Shown: positions 1-10,380 of the stretch, one piece after another
Numbering within the stretch: the stretch's first letter is position 1
Layout of the letters: each line of letters opens with the position of its first letter
Source: Posidonia oceanica
Taxonomy: Eukaryota > Streptophyta > Magnoliopsida > Alismatales > Posidoniaceae
Direction of reading: 5' to 3'
DNA: 64,000 nt
NCBI GenBank assembly: GCA_037176725.1
Contig: JAZBRS010000054.1
Span: 13,410,001-13,474,000 of the forward strand
Program-made: the position numbers and the translations under genes
The notes under the pieces: generated by a model
The model's database searches: none
Seen by the model: only the letters and a program-made list of their open reading frames with translations
Told to the model about the DNA's origin: nothing

Positions 1-483
1 ATTTCCTCTTCCTCGATGTCCAGGTAGTCAAGGGTGGTTAATGAACACGCACTCCGACTGACCCCGGTGTCTACAAGTGTGCCGGGAAGTAGGTAGCCAT
101 TGATGTCCATGGTGACAATTTAAAGGACGCAGGCGTTCTTCTGGAGTGGGTAATTCTGAGTCCCTGAAGACTATATTCCTTCGCTCAAATCCTACGATGA
201 TTTCCTAAGACAGCACAAAGGGATCCGCCTCATTGTCAAGTTCCTACGGATGTCCCCCTCCTGGGAGCAAGTTGAAGTGCCTGAGGAGTGCAAGGTCATT
301 TGCATCATCTTCTTTGTCTTGTGTGTCCCCCATCTGGAATTTCCACTCTATGGACCCTTGTTCGAAGTGTATTTCTTGAACATCTGGCTTGTTGCTTTCT
401 GCAACTGAAGAGACTAGCTCCAGATCTGATTCCAGAAGATGAATGGTCACTGACTCGAACTTAGCCTCTGATGGACTGTCCCT
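1..483 (-). pseudogene. gag-protease fragment of a third Ty3/gypsy element (landing site)
   Basis: Read on the minus strand, the segment encodes an acidic linker, then a stretch resembling the FERENIVFKDS block before the protease of element A, then a retropepsin start with an LVDTGVSRS motif around 50-110. At least two in-frame stops (near 243 and 208) and one frame change just before the protease show it is dead. It is similar to, but clearly diverged from, the gag-protease of the two element A copies, so it is a related family. The outer element A starts at 484, so this fragment was its target. The expected target duplication is TCCCT at 479-483, but the partner lies outside the window. 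Confidence 0.7.
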
Positions 484-1911
484 TGTGGATATGGGGTTTT
501 GGGAGAGGGAGGAGAACATGGTGATGAAAGCGATGGCGAGATGGATGGTTCCTGGGGACGAAGAATGCCTCTTTTGGCTCCCTCTTTTGCTCGCCCTATC
601 TTCTCTTCCTAGAGGTTCCCCTTCTTTGTATCCGACTCCGTCACTCCACGTGTGATGGAATCGGTGTGATCGCCACTCTTGGTTCGCTTTCGCCGGCCCT
701 CGAGACGCCTTTGGGGAGATGTAATGTGGTTGCGGGTTCAGCTACCTTGGGACAACGCCAGCATTGCCCAAGGGTGCCCGTGCTTGGTAAGTTCTTTCTT
801 CCTTCTTCCTCCTTGTATGACAAACGTTAGCAAAGCAAAAGCAAGACAATACAGAAGTGGATTAATATGTGTAGCAATCTATCCAGAATTAGTAAAAAAG
901 AAAGCAAAGGAAACATGGTGAAATACGTACCCGAGGGGTTTGATCCCCCCAGTTGCAAATGAAAGAGATGTATGCCTAGTTAACAGTACATGATCTTGGA
1001 ATAAAAAAAAATGCTTGACTATGCTATGGAATTAAACAAATAATGACAGAAATAAAGAAAGAAATGTATGAAACAGAGTTCCTTTTGTCTATGCACAAGG
1101 TGCAAACCGTGTTAGCATGAAGCCAACAACGACAAAAGGATCCTCTAGCTAGCTCTCAGACTCTTTTCTTTCAAAAAAACTTCTCTTTTCGCTCTAAGTT
1201 CTTGAGGAGCTCACTTCTCTAAGATTTTTTATCTCAAGAGTATGTGAATTCCAAAAGCTTCTTAGTTCTTTTCCTCTCTCCAAAATCCGGCCTTGAACAC
1301 TGTGGGGGGGTACCCATGCTTTTATAGAAGCAAGGGAGGAACAAAAAAGGACACAGATGCCAAGTCAGCAGAGTTTCCTGTTTTAGAGGTGTTATACGCT
1401 GGAAAACCAGCGCATAATGTTATAAGTGAGAGAACTCGCGTATAATGACCTTCGAGGCAAAACTGCCAGGATCAGAGAAGATTCTCCAATTAAGGAGTCC
1501 TTAAGTGCGATTAAACTCGGCTTTGATGGCTTTGACCAGTCAACAGGTTCTAAAGATGGCAAAAACACAATTTTTAGATTAGGCCAAATATGGAAAGCTT
1601 TGGCTGACTGGGTTGCCACATTGGACGCTGCAAAGCCAGCGGCCAACGTTAGCCGCTGGAAAACCAGCGGCCAACGTCGTACGCGGACAATTCAGCAGAC
1701 AACACCCTTAATCAGTTTGCCTTTCAAATTTAGTCAAGACATGAAGAACACTCAGGTTGCCAACAATTGGGGCTTAAAAGGTATAGCATTTTGAATTTGA
1801 GAGGGACATTTAGCTCAAGCGAGATTCAGAAATGGATGGAGGGCCTCTAAGAGCGATCTAATGCAAGGGACTATCCTAACATAAAGGGAGTGCCAAAACG
1901 GGGTATCTACA
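484..1911 (-). repeat. 3' LTR of outer element A (1428 bp)
   Basis: In minus orientation the LTR starts TGTAGATACCCC at 1911 and ends ATATCCACA at 484, the TG...CA termini of gypsy LTRs. Its length equals that of the LTR at 50377-51804, to which it is closely similar. It carries palindromic AACGTT modules (about 1387-1690) upstream of a TATA box near 1320. A polypurine tract abuts its start, which fixes the orientation. Confidence 0.93.
1317..1327 (-). promoter_or_regulatory. TATA box of the outer LTR
   Basis: On the minus strand the sequence is CTTCTATAAAAG, matching CTTCTATAAAAA at 50959-50970 in the inner 3' LTR. It lies about 590 bp into the LTR and downstream of the AACGTT modules. Transcription is inferred to start roughly 30 bp further, which would set the U3/R boundary. 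Confidence 0.6.
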
Positions 1912-1927
1912 GATTGCCCCTCCTTGA
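1912..1927 (-). other. Polypurine tract of outer element A
   Basis: On the minus strand this reads TCAAGGAGGGGCAATC directly before the LTR start. It would be the plus-strand DNA primer in reverse transcription. The same sequence precedes the inner 3' LTR at 50361-50376. Confidence 0.8.
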
Positions 1928-2097
1928 AGATGGCTTCGAGACGAAGCTATCTACAAGACGAGACGATACCCCCGTGTGGCACTACCTGGGGGTCCTAAAT
2001 GAAATCCAATGCCTACTGCCACCAGACTTGGACAAGACACAAAGAGGGTCGACTAAAGAAACACAGCCAAGGGGATTACCCAAGGAGAACAAACTAA

Positions 2098-2300
2098 CGA
2101 CATGCCACAGGGAAGACCCGTGGGGGTCAAGCTAAAGGACACTCCCGTGGGGAAGACCCGCGGGGATCAAACTAAAAGACATGCTACGAGGGTGGCCCGT
2201 AGGGGTCAAACTAAAAGACATGCTACGGGGATGGCCCGTAGGGGTCAAGCTAAAGGACACTGCCGCGGGGAAGACCTGCGGGGGTCAAACTAAAAGGATG
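2098..2300. repeat. 39-bp tandem array next to the polypurine tract
   Basis: About five degenerate units carry GGGGTCAAACTAAAAGACA with a variable GC-rich middle that can fold (for example CCGTGGGG). The counterpart is 49985-50195. The core GGGAAGACCC is also found in the 44-bp array at 3200-4852. I see no coding capacity. Confidence 0.75.
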
Positions 2301-2479
2301 GATGGCTAATAATTCCGACGACCACTCAATGCGAATGCAGTACAATGCGCTATGCATGGATGCGTGCTGACGGGAATGCAAAAGGGGTCATGATATGCAA
2401 TGCATGACCCTAGGTAATGAGGTTCCTCCATCATCGTCGGCTTTAATTTGTATACCGGGTTGGCTCAGGAATTTTTCTC

Positions 2480-2870
2480 ACCACCCAAGGCGGACTGACA
2501 CATGCGTGAATGCAATTTGTCATGATCAGGTGCCCTTTCCTTGAGTGTAGCCTACACTCTCCCAGGGATCGTCGTCTCATGATACGCAGATTGGTGAGCG
2601 AGAGGTCCATGATGCTCCCAGGCAACAGGGGAAACGACCTCTTCTCTGCCGACCACGTTGGCTCGATTCATCACAATTAGGTGTCCTTTCATCGAATGTT
2701 GCCTACATTCTCGACAGAGACTGTCATCCCGTGACCCGGAATCAACGAACAATGAGTCCATCGATACCATTAGCGTTATTCATCAGAATCAAGTGTCCTT
2801 TCATTGAATGTTGCCTACATTCTCGGTGGGGACCATCATCTTCGGACCCGGGAGTTAGTGAACATGGGGT
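2480..2870. repeat. Degenerate ~115-bp repeats
   Basis: Three to four units share GTAGCCTACACTCTC or GTTGCCTACATTCTC-type cores, followed by 'ggtccatcg / gactcattgttcg'-type text and AGGTGTCCTTTCATCG-like stretches. They match 49400-49850 in the inner copy. They are part of the noncoding 3' region between gene B and the LTR. No function is visible. Confidence 0.6.
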
Positions 2871-2899
2871 TTACTAATACCGTTGGCTTTACTTTGTTG

Positions 2900-3190
2900 A
2901 CTCGGTCATGCTCTGAGGGTCTTTCTGCTGGTTGGTTTTGCTTTGTTTGTCCGGTTGTGCTCCAGAGTTTGCTTTGTATGTCCGGTTGTGCTCCGAAGCT
3001 TGCTTTGTATGTCTGGTTGTGCTCTGGGGCTTGCTTTGTATGTCCGGTTGTGCTCCGGGGTACCTGCTTTTGATTGACTTGCTTTGTTATCCCGGTTGTG
3101 CTCCGGGGATCTTTGCTTTGGTGTCCCGGTTATGCTCCGGGGCTTGCTTTGGTGTCCCAGTTATGCTCCAGGGATCTTTCTGATTGATTT
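2900..3190. repeat. 31-bp tandem array
   Basis: Units such as TGCTTTGTATGTCCGGTTG followed by TGCTCCGGGGCT repeat about nine times. The inner copy (48895-49385) has clearly more units, so the array changes length quickly. Short reading frames here follow from the repeat and are not genes. Confidence 0.8.
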
Positions 3191-3199
3191 GCCGTGGGG

Positions 3200-4852
3200 A
3201 TTTCCCCATGGAGGCGGAAAATAAAAAAAAACTGACATGCCTAGGGGAAGACCCAAGGGAGTCGAAAATAAAAACTTGACGTGCCTAGGGGAAGACCCTA
3301 GCGAGTCGAAAATAAAAAACTTGACCTGCCTAGGGGAAGACCCTAGGGAGTCAAAAATAACAACTTGACGTGCCTAGGGGAAGACCCTAGGGAGTCGAAA
3401 ATAAAAACTTGACGTGCCTAGGGGAAGACCCTAGGGAGTCGAAAATAACAGCAGGACGTGCCTAGGGGAAGACCCTAGGGAGTCGAAAATAACAACTTGA
3501 CGTGCCTGGGGGAAGACCCTAGGGAGTCGAAAATAAAAACTTGATGTGCCTAGGGCAAGACCCTAGGAAGTCGAAAATAGCAGCAGGACGTGCCTAGGGG
3601 AAGACCCTAGGGAGTAAAAAATAAAAGCAGGACATGCCTAGGGGAAGACCCTAGGGAGTCGAAAATAACAGCAGGACGTGCCTAGGAGAAGACCCTAGGG
3701 AGTCGAAAATAAAAACTTAACATGCCTAGGGGAAGACCCTAGGGAGTCGAAAATAACAACTTGACGTGCCTGGGGGAAGACCCTAGGGAGTCGAAAATAA
3801 AAACTTGACGTGCCTAGGGGAAGACCATAGGGAGTCGAAAATAACAGCAGGACATGCCTAGAGGAAGACCCTAGGGAGTCGAAAATAAAAACTTGACGCG
3901 CCTAGGGGAAGACCCTAGGGAGTCAAAAATAAAAACTTGACGTGCCTAGGGGAAGACCCTAGGGAGTCGAAAAAACAACTTGACGTGCCTAGGGGAAGAC
4001 CCTAGGGAGTCGAAAATAAAAACTTGACGTGCCTAGGGGAAGACCCTAGGGAGTCGAAAATAACAGCAGGACATGCCTAGGGGAAGACCCTAGGGAGTCG
4101 AAAATAACAGCAGGACGTGCCTAGGGGAAGACCCTAGGGAGTCGAAAATAAATGTAGGACATACCTAGGAGAGGACCCTAGGGAGTCGAAAATAATAGCA
4201 GGACGTGCCTAGGGAAAGACCCTAGGGAGTCGAAAATAAAAACTTGACGTGCCTAGGGGAAGACCCTAGGGAGTCGAAAATAACAACTTGATGTGCCTGG
4301 GGGAAGACCCTAGGGAGTCGAAAATAAAAACTTGACATGCCTAAGGGAAGACCCTAGGGAGTCGAAAATAACAGCAGGACATGCCTAGGGGAAGACCCTA
4401 GGGCGTCGAAAATAAAAACTTGGTGCGCCTAGGGGAAGACCCTAGGGAGTCGAAAATAAAAACTTGGTGCGCCTAGGGGAAGACCCTAGGGAGTCGAAAA
4501 TAAAAACTTGACGTGCCTAGGGGAAGACCCTAGGGAGTCGAAAAAAACAACTTGACGTGCCTGGGGGAAGACCCTAGGGAGTCGAAAATAAAAACTTGAC
4601 GTGCCTAGGGGAAGACCCTAGGGAGTCGAAAATAACAGCAGGACGTGCCTAGGGGAAGACCCTAGGGAGTCAAAAATAAAAACTTGACGCGCCTAGGGGA
4701 AGACCCTAGGGAGTCGAAAATAACAGCAGAACGTGCCTAGGGGAAGACCCTAGGGAGTCGAAAATAAAAACTTGACGCGCCTAGGGGAAGACCCTAGGGA
4801 GTCGAAAATAACAGCAGGACGTGCCTAGGGGAAGACCCTAGGGAGTCGAAAA
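3200..4852. repeat. 44-bp tandem array (about 37 units)
   Basis: Each unit has a potential hairpin with arms CCTAGGG and CCCTAGG around a GAAGA loop, then GAGTCGAAAATAA and one of two spacers, AAACTTGACGTG or CAGCAGGACGTG. The two spacer types alternate irregularly, which points to expansion of multi-unit blocks. The inner copy has only about 24 units (47808-48890). The array sits between PMD gene B and the 3' LTR. Confidence 0.93.
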
Positions 4853-4919
4853 GGATACTCTTTGGCTTAACTTGCTTTGTTGACCCGATGTGCTTCGGAT
4901 TTCTTTTCTGCTCTCAATT

Positions 4920-5040
4920 CTGCTTTGCCTCGTTGGACGCTTGATTCTCAGCGTTCAACGTTGGACGCTTAAAGCATCGCGGCTAACGTTGGACGTCATT
5001 ACGGCCGCATATAATGTCGTGAGACAGGCTGCTGTCCTTC
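4920..5040. promoter_or_regulatory. AACGTT module upstream of PMD gene B (outer)
   Basis: Contains GCGTTCAACGTTGGACGC and GCGGCTAACGTTGGACGT plus a degenerate 'gcatataatgtcg' half-site, about 100-190 bp upstream of the gene B start. Same type of module as upstream of genes C and D and in the LTR. A role as promoter-proximal binding sites is inferred. Confidence 0.5.
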
Positions 5041-5112
5041 CTGTTTGGGCATCACCGTTTTGGCAGTAAATTCCCTTATTGATTTTGCTTGCTAGGGCTT
5101 GTGCTTCTCCTC

Positions 5113-6464
5113 ATGGATTTGAATGATATCCCACGACATGCTTTCCAAGTGGCCGTCTTCTCCTCTCCTTCTGACATGAAGCAGCTCCAGCTGGAGGCCA
5201 TACCCAACCATTTGGCGAACCTGTTGGTGCATGAGAAGGTACTTCCCGTTTGCATCTTTTCTGCATATTCCCATTCTCGTACTTCTGCTGATTTTTCTTT
5301 ACTTCATAGCCTCTATTTTCTGCCAACAACGACCGGGACTCGAAAGCCTATCAGTTGGACTGGGTTCAATAATTCCGTTCTTGGGCTTTGAAGAAGTACC
5401 GGGAACGCTTGGAGGAGGCTGGTCTCTGTCAGGCCCTTCGCCAATTACGGCAGCCTGTTGACTGGAAGGCACTCTTCAGCCTCTACGGGCTGTGGAATTC
5501 CTTGACCCATACATTCTTTTCTTCTACTGGGGAATTGACCATTCTCTTCGAGGAGGTGAGCGCCCTCCTAGGTACTCAGCATGCCGACCCATCTATTTAC
5601 TGCAGGGATGCCTACCTTTTGCCGATCGGGGTGGTAGGCTCTTTTTCACTCCTAAAGCGCATCTTCGGCTCCGTTGTTGTGCCGGAGGATCTGGTGCTGG
5701 ATGGCTGTATCAAACTCCCCTCTCTGTGGAAATTTTTCTGTAAACAGCGCGACAGCATCCGCTCCGAGGCATCTTGCTTGGAATGTGTCTTCATCCTGAT
5801 CGGGGGATTGGTGCTCTTTCCAAATGAAGCTTTGACTATTAGTGCCTACCACGCTGAACTCATGTGCATCTGCGTGCGCAACCCGGAGAAGTATTTGAGT
5901 CAGTCTGTTTTGGCTTTTACCATCCGGGGCCTATCTAGTGCTTGTCTCGAGGGGCCATTTTTTGGCTCGCCGTTCCTTGTTCTGCACTGGCTGAAGGAGC
6001 ACTTTCTTCTACCTGCTTTTGATGCTAGCCTTCCCTTGGAGGAGCTTATTCGCCGTTTTTGCACTTGCGAGGTCAAGTCCCAGATGGACTCCTTCAATCC
6101 TCCCTCGTCTTTCAGGACAGTATCTGACCCGGAGTATTTCTTGACACTAACTGGGGTGACCGAATTTGTGAGGTACAACCCTCAGCGTTGCTTCTCGATG
6201 CTGGGGACTCCTCGGGCTATACCTCCCTTGCAGCGGTTCTCTGATATGATTCTTCTACGTTTGAGGGACACTCCTGGGGACATCATCCAGGTCTTCTATC
6301 AGGCTGGTATTTTGGACGGGAAGGGGCGAAGCCGAGTCCTTTCTGCATGGGAGACTTCGAATGCAGATCGTGAAGCCATCTCTTTTGCAACTTATGACGC
6401 TTGGTACAAGGGCGTGCGTCCTAAATTGTTCATTGAATTTCCTTCAAAAAGACAGAAGATGTAG
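5113..6464 (+). pseudogene. PMD gene B, outer copy (antisense accessory gene of element A)
   Basis: Two exons: 5113-5238 and 5310-6464, split by a 71-bp GT...AG phase-0 intron. The start is the MDLNDIPRH methionine, conserved in the inner copy at 47448. The product would have about 427 residues. The block W..LTHTFFSSTGELT, followed by an EEVSALLG helix, matches the hallmark of the plant mobile domain (PF10536-type). Further on, a GPFFGSPFLVL.W segment is shared with gene D, so B and D are paralogues. A single TAA at 5370-5372 replaces a Gln codon and breaks this copy; the inner copy is intact there but has its own stop three codons upstream. Roughly 90 bp before the start, including the TATA box seen in the inner copy, is deleted. 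The function in the element is unknown. Confidence 0.8.
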
Positions 6465-6736
6465 TTAGAAATGTATCCCTTATCAATAAAATTTATCTCG
6501 TCTCTTTGGTCCATATTGAATGAATTTGTATGAATGAATGAGAATATCAGAATTCAAAAAACTTTCCTGAACTTAAAGCGTTGTACGTGCAACATGGAGC
6601 GTCCAACGTTATACGCTGGATATCCAGCGGCTAACGTTTTAACTCGCAAAACATTGAACGCTAACGCTCACGCGTATAACACCTTTTCCTTCCCGAGGCG
6701 TTGGACGCTCGCAATCACGCGTACAACGTTAAAAGG
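6465..6736. promoter_or_regulatory. Gene B-C intergenic region with AACGTT modules
   Basis: Modules at about 6580-6730 include GCGTCCAACGTTATACGC, then the 16-bp palindrome CGCTGGATATCCAGCG leading directly into GCTAACGTT. The last AACGTT (6725-6730) ends seven bases before the TATA box of gene C. An AATAAA at about 6485 follows the gene B stop and could be its polyadenylation signal. Confidence 0.55.
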
Positions 6737-6745
6737 TATAAAACC
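6735..6745 (+). promoter_or_regulatory. TATA box of PMD gene C (outer)
   Basis: GGTATAAAACC lies about 105 bp upstream of the gene C ATG and directly after an AACGTT core. The inner copy keeps the arrangement (AACGTT at 45831-45836, TATAAAG at 45818-45825, minus strand), which supports a real promoter. Confidence 0.65.
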
Positions 6746-6841
6746 CTCGTCCTACGCCACGAGTGGCCACTGATTTTCTTCTTCCCTTCTTCTCTAGCGA
6801 CAGTGAGCTGTCTGGTGAGCTTCTCCCTCACTCCGGCGACC

Positions 6842-9800
6842 ATGGAGCGGCAGATCAGCCACTTTTACATGCGAGCGGTGAAACGGGCGAGGACCGGCCT
6901 CTCCCCCTTCGGTGAAACAGCGGTGGAGGTGGCGGCTAGGGCTGCTGCTGCACGGAGGACGGCGGCGGAAGCGGCGGGAAATGCCGACGGACGCGTGGCA
7001 GGCGGCGGGGAGGCCGGGGCAGCGAACTCGGCGGCGGGAGGGGCTATTCCAGCGGCTGTGGTGGCTGGGCCGGCAGCTCTGGTGCCCATGCCAGCTGCTG
7101 CGGTGGCCGTGGAGGCCGAGGCAGGTGTGGCGGACGTGGTGGGGGCCGGTGGTGTCGCGGCGATGCTCGGGACAACGTCTAGTGGCGATCCCATAGTTGC
7201 GGGGGCGGAGATGACGGCTAGTGAGGCCACTGTGGGGGAGAGCTCTGGTTCCGGGGAGGCTGGAGAGTCGAAGGCAGAGGCAGTCCCCAGTGCGAGCACT
7301 TCCCTCAACTTGGGGGATTCCGAGGAGACAGTCTCAGATGCGAAACCTGAGGTCGGTCCAGACGAGACGGGGCCCTCGGAGGTGCCCGAGGTGCGACCAG
7401 TTGACTTCTTCCTTGCGCAGTTCGGCGAGGATGACAGCTAGTGGCGAAACATGGTGGATTTCGTCCGGCGGGAGGCGAAGGGTGTCATGAGGGATCCCCC
7501 GGACTACTGGTGGGAGGCGATCCCTAGAGACGAGGTGCAGGCGTCGGGACCGCGCAGGGACGCGTCCCAATCAGAGTACACCACTGCCATACTAGCCTCC
7601 AGAGGGCAGGTATACATTTTCCACTCTTTTTTCTTTATTTTGGTAAATTATTTCATCCAGGCTGATAATTTTCCTGTTTACTTGTAGAGTCGAGCACCGA
7701 CTGTGACCCGCTGCTACTGGGGTCAGGTCCACCGGTTCTACACCTTGTTGGCTTCTTTCCAGCAGGAGCGCCTGGATCGGATGGGGTTTGGGCATTTTTT
7801 GTCCATCCTGGACTTTCCCCTCCGTCCGATGTTTCTGGAGGCAGTGGCAGAGCGGTGGAACTTTCAGACGAGCTCGATCGTGACCTGGGCAGGCGAGTTT
7901 GTCCTGTCACTTGAGGACATGGCGCGGTTGACTGGTCTCCGAGTTACGGGCAGGCCAGTGACAGGGAGAGTGCGCCCGAGCTACTCAGTTTTGGCGTAGG
8001 AGCTCGTGGGGCGCCAGTTAGCCATGAGCGGGGAGCAGCTCGTGGTGATTACCTCTACGGTCCGCCGGGTGAGTGAGCTGGTGGAGACAGTTGAGGGACC
8101 AGGCATGGAGGCTGACCAGTAGCTGCGGGCCTTCCTCTTTGTGTTGTTCGGGGAGGTGCTCTTCTCGCACTCCTCCTTGAAGCTCTCGGCGTGGTTTCTT
8201 CCCCTTCTGGCGAACCTAGAGCATGTGAGAGAGTATGCTTGGGGTGCGGCAAGCTTGGCGCACCTGTACTCTACCTTGTTCCACTTCACCGATGGTAGTT
8301 CTCGCCAGCTGGGCAGGAACCTACCTTTCCTTCAGGTAGATCTGCATATTTAAGCTTGTATTGAATATTATATTCTTCCTAACAGGCTTTCTTGTTTTGC
8401 GTGCAGATGTGGGCGTGGGACCATTTTGCTTTTCTGTGCCCTGCCCCTCCTCCAGTTCCTCCTTCCGATGTCCCTTTTCCCCAAGGACTATTTTGGGCTA
8501 CTGCTGAGCAAGCCCTCGAGCCTACTGGTGACAACCGCTATGTCGGTCGTCTACTTTTTGAGCTTCTTGTCCCGACTCAAGTAACTTTTAATTTCAACTT
8601 CTGTTTATTTGTTTATGCTGCTTACTGACATGTATTGCTCTTTTCAGGTGGCTTGGCGTCCCTATGCCGAGGGAGAGTACGCAGACGTCCACGAGATTGC
8701 CCGTGATCGGGCCATTTTCTACCGGGACATATGGATCCACTGCTGGAACCACTGCCATTTCCAGCAGACCAGCAGGGCGGTACGGTAGCTAGGGCATCTG
8801 CAGGCTCGGCCTTCTCCTCCTCCTCACTGGGTTTGGCGAGAGACACTTGGCGGGGGTAGCCGTGCTCGCCACTGGGTAGATGTCTACGGCCCACAGCTTC
8901 TGGACTAGGCCCGTCGTGGTTCCCCTGCTCCGACGGACGCTTCAAAGGAGGATGAGGTGGACTGGGCTGCGTAGATAGATCGGGAGTTTTCCTCTCTGTT
9001 GATCTTCCACCGGTCCCACTTCCTTGGGCACGGGAACCTTCCTTTGGGGGACACCGATCCCGGGGAGGCAGTGGTTTCTCTTGCAGCCCTGTTGGAGGAG
9101 GTTCAGTCTTCTCGCGCTCAGCTAGAGATAGCGGTGAGCTTTTGAATTGCATTTTGTACATTGTTAATTCAATTTGGCTAATTGGCTTTCTTTCCTTTTG
9201 TAGCTCAAGACAGCCGATGAGCGGGCTCAGCATGAGCACCATTTGACCCAGCAGCTCTCCGCTCTGACCGGGGAGATTGACCGTCTACGGGCCTCCGCTT
9301 CTCAGGTATATTTTCACAAATAGCTTTTGTAGTTTGGATATGAATCATGATTTGACTTAGATCTTCCTTTTCAGCCTTCGACCAGTGGTGCTCCACCTTC
9401 GGACCGCTCAGAGGAGATTTCCCAACTCCAGGAGAAGGTAAATATGCTTTCATTTCGTTTCTGCTTTTGAAAACCCCTTGGTACTGACGCCATTGTTTGC
9501 AGGTTGCTTATCTAGAGGGCAAGCTGAGGGAGCGGGCTGGTGACTTCATAGCCGCCAGCTCGGTCGGGAGGTTAGAGGAACTTGAGGGGACAGTCGCTGC
9601 TAGGAGTGCTCGGGTCCAAGAGCTGGAGCAGCAGGTGGCTGATAGGGACGCTGAGATTGCCCAGTCTCAGGCAGTATAATTTAATTTGATGCTTCTTCAT
9701 GCCCTTTATGTCCTTGCTCGTATCTGACATTTGGATTGTTTCCCTCCTCAGAGCATGGCAGAGACTATTTTCCAGCTTGAGTTCGAGCTGGGGCACTACC

Positions 9801-9913
9801 GGAGGTTCGCCTTTACTGCCAGTGTTAGGCTCGGGGTGTCTGTTCCACCTGTGTCGAGCCGCCGGTCGGGTAGCCACTCCTGGTTTGTTTCCAGGGCCCT
9901 GTCAGGTGCTTCA
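6842..9913 (+). pseudogene. PMD gene C, outer copy, exons 1 to 8 (interrupted by the inner element)
   Basis: Eight exons can be placed: 6842-7609, 7688-8335, 8407-8580, 8648-9133, 9204-9305, 9375-9437, 9503-9673, and 9752-9913 continuing at 51810-51917. Every exon ends on a codon boundary and every intron is GT...AG, 65-78 bp. The N-terminus is Ala/Gly-rich (about residues 20-120). Exon 2 gives a textbook plant mobile domain: MGFGHFL, FLEAVAERWN, EFVLSLEDMARLTGLRVTG, YAWGAASLAHLY. The end of exon 2 and exon 3 add MWAWDHF. Exons 5-8 look like coiled coil (ALTGEIDRLR, LEELEGTV, VQELEQQV), and the tail is Pro/Ala-rich. In-frame TAG codons lie at 7439, 7997, 8120 and three places in exon 4. The one at 8120-8122 is shared with the inner copy. 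The inner element is inserted in exon 8. Confidence 0.88.
9909..9913. repeat. Target-site duplication CTTCA, left
   Basis: CTTCA directly precedes the inner LTR start at 9914 and is repeated at 51805-51809 directly after the LTR end. Removing one copy restores the exon 8 reading frame of gene C, as seen in the uninterrupted copy at 42706-42997. Confidence 0.95.
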
Positions 9914-10379
9914 TGTAAATATCCCATTTTGGCACTCCCTTCATGTTAGGATAGTCCCTTGCATTATATCGCTCTTAGAGTCCCTCCATCCATTTCTGAA
10001 TCTCGCTTGAGCTAAATGTCCCTCTCAAGTTCAAAATGCTATACCTTTTAAGCCCCAAATGTTGGCAACCTAAGTGTTCTTCACGTCTTGACCAAATTTG
10101 AAAGGCAAATTGATTAAGGATGTTGTCCGCTGAATTGACCACGTACAACGTTGGCCGCTGGTTTTCGAGCGGCTAACGTTGGCCGCTGCCTTTGCGGCGT
10201 CCAACGTGGCAACCTAGTCAGCCAAAGCTTTCCATATTTGGCCTAATCCAAAAATTGTGTTTTTGCCATCTTTAGAACCTGTTGACCAGTCAAAGCCATC
10301 AAAGCCGAGTTTAGTCGCACTTAAGGACTCCTTAATTGGAGAATCTTCTCTGATCCTGGCAGTTATGCCTCGGAGGTCG
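9914..10379 (+). repeat. 5' LTR of inner element A, first 466 bp
   Basis: Starts TGTAAATATCCC and follows the 3' LTR at 50377-50842 closely, including an AACGTT module at about 10135-10215. Similarity stops after GGAGGTCG at 10379, where Ogre-like LTR sequence begins. The next 876 bp of the LTR, with the TATA box, are missing; the last 86 bp reappear at 28797-28882. Confidence 0.92.
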
Positions 10380-10380
10380 A

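Larger units (their letters stand above)
484..9913 (-). mobile_element. Outer element A copy, part 1 (3' LTR, repeat arrays, PMD genes B and most of C)
   Basis: This is the downstream half of a minus-strand Tat-like gypsy retrotransposon. From left to right it holds the 3' LTR, the polypurine tract, the 39-, 31- and 44-bp tandem arrays, PMD gene B and most of PMD gene C. It is interrupted at 9913 by the inner copy and resumes at 51810. Reverse-complement similarity to 42706-51804 runs along the whole length, with indels mainly in the tandem arrays. Confidence 0.9.

Noticed and set aside
3200..4852. CRISPR-like array (regular 44-bp repeats)
   Set aside because: There are no unique spacers; both parts of the unit repeat, and the setting is a plant retrotransposon. 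It is a tandem satellite within the element.
6865..7308. 147-codon minus-strand frame opposite gene C exon 1
   Set aside because: Shadow of the GC-rich Ala/Gly segment; gene C is supported by splice sites, promoter and PMD similarity on the plus strand.
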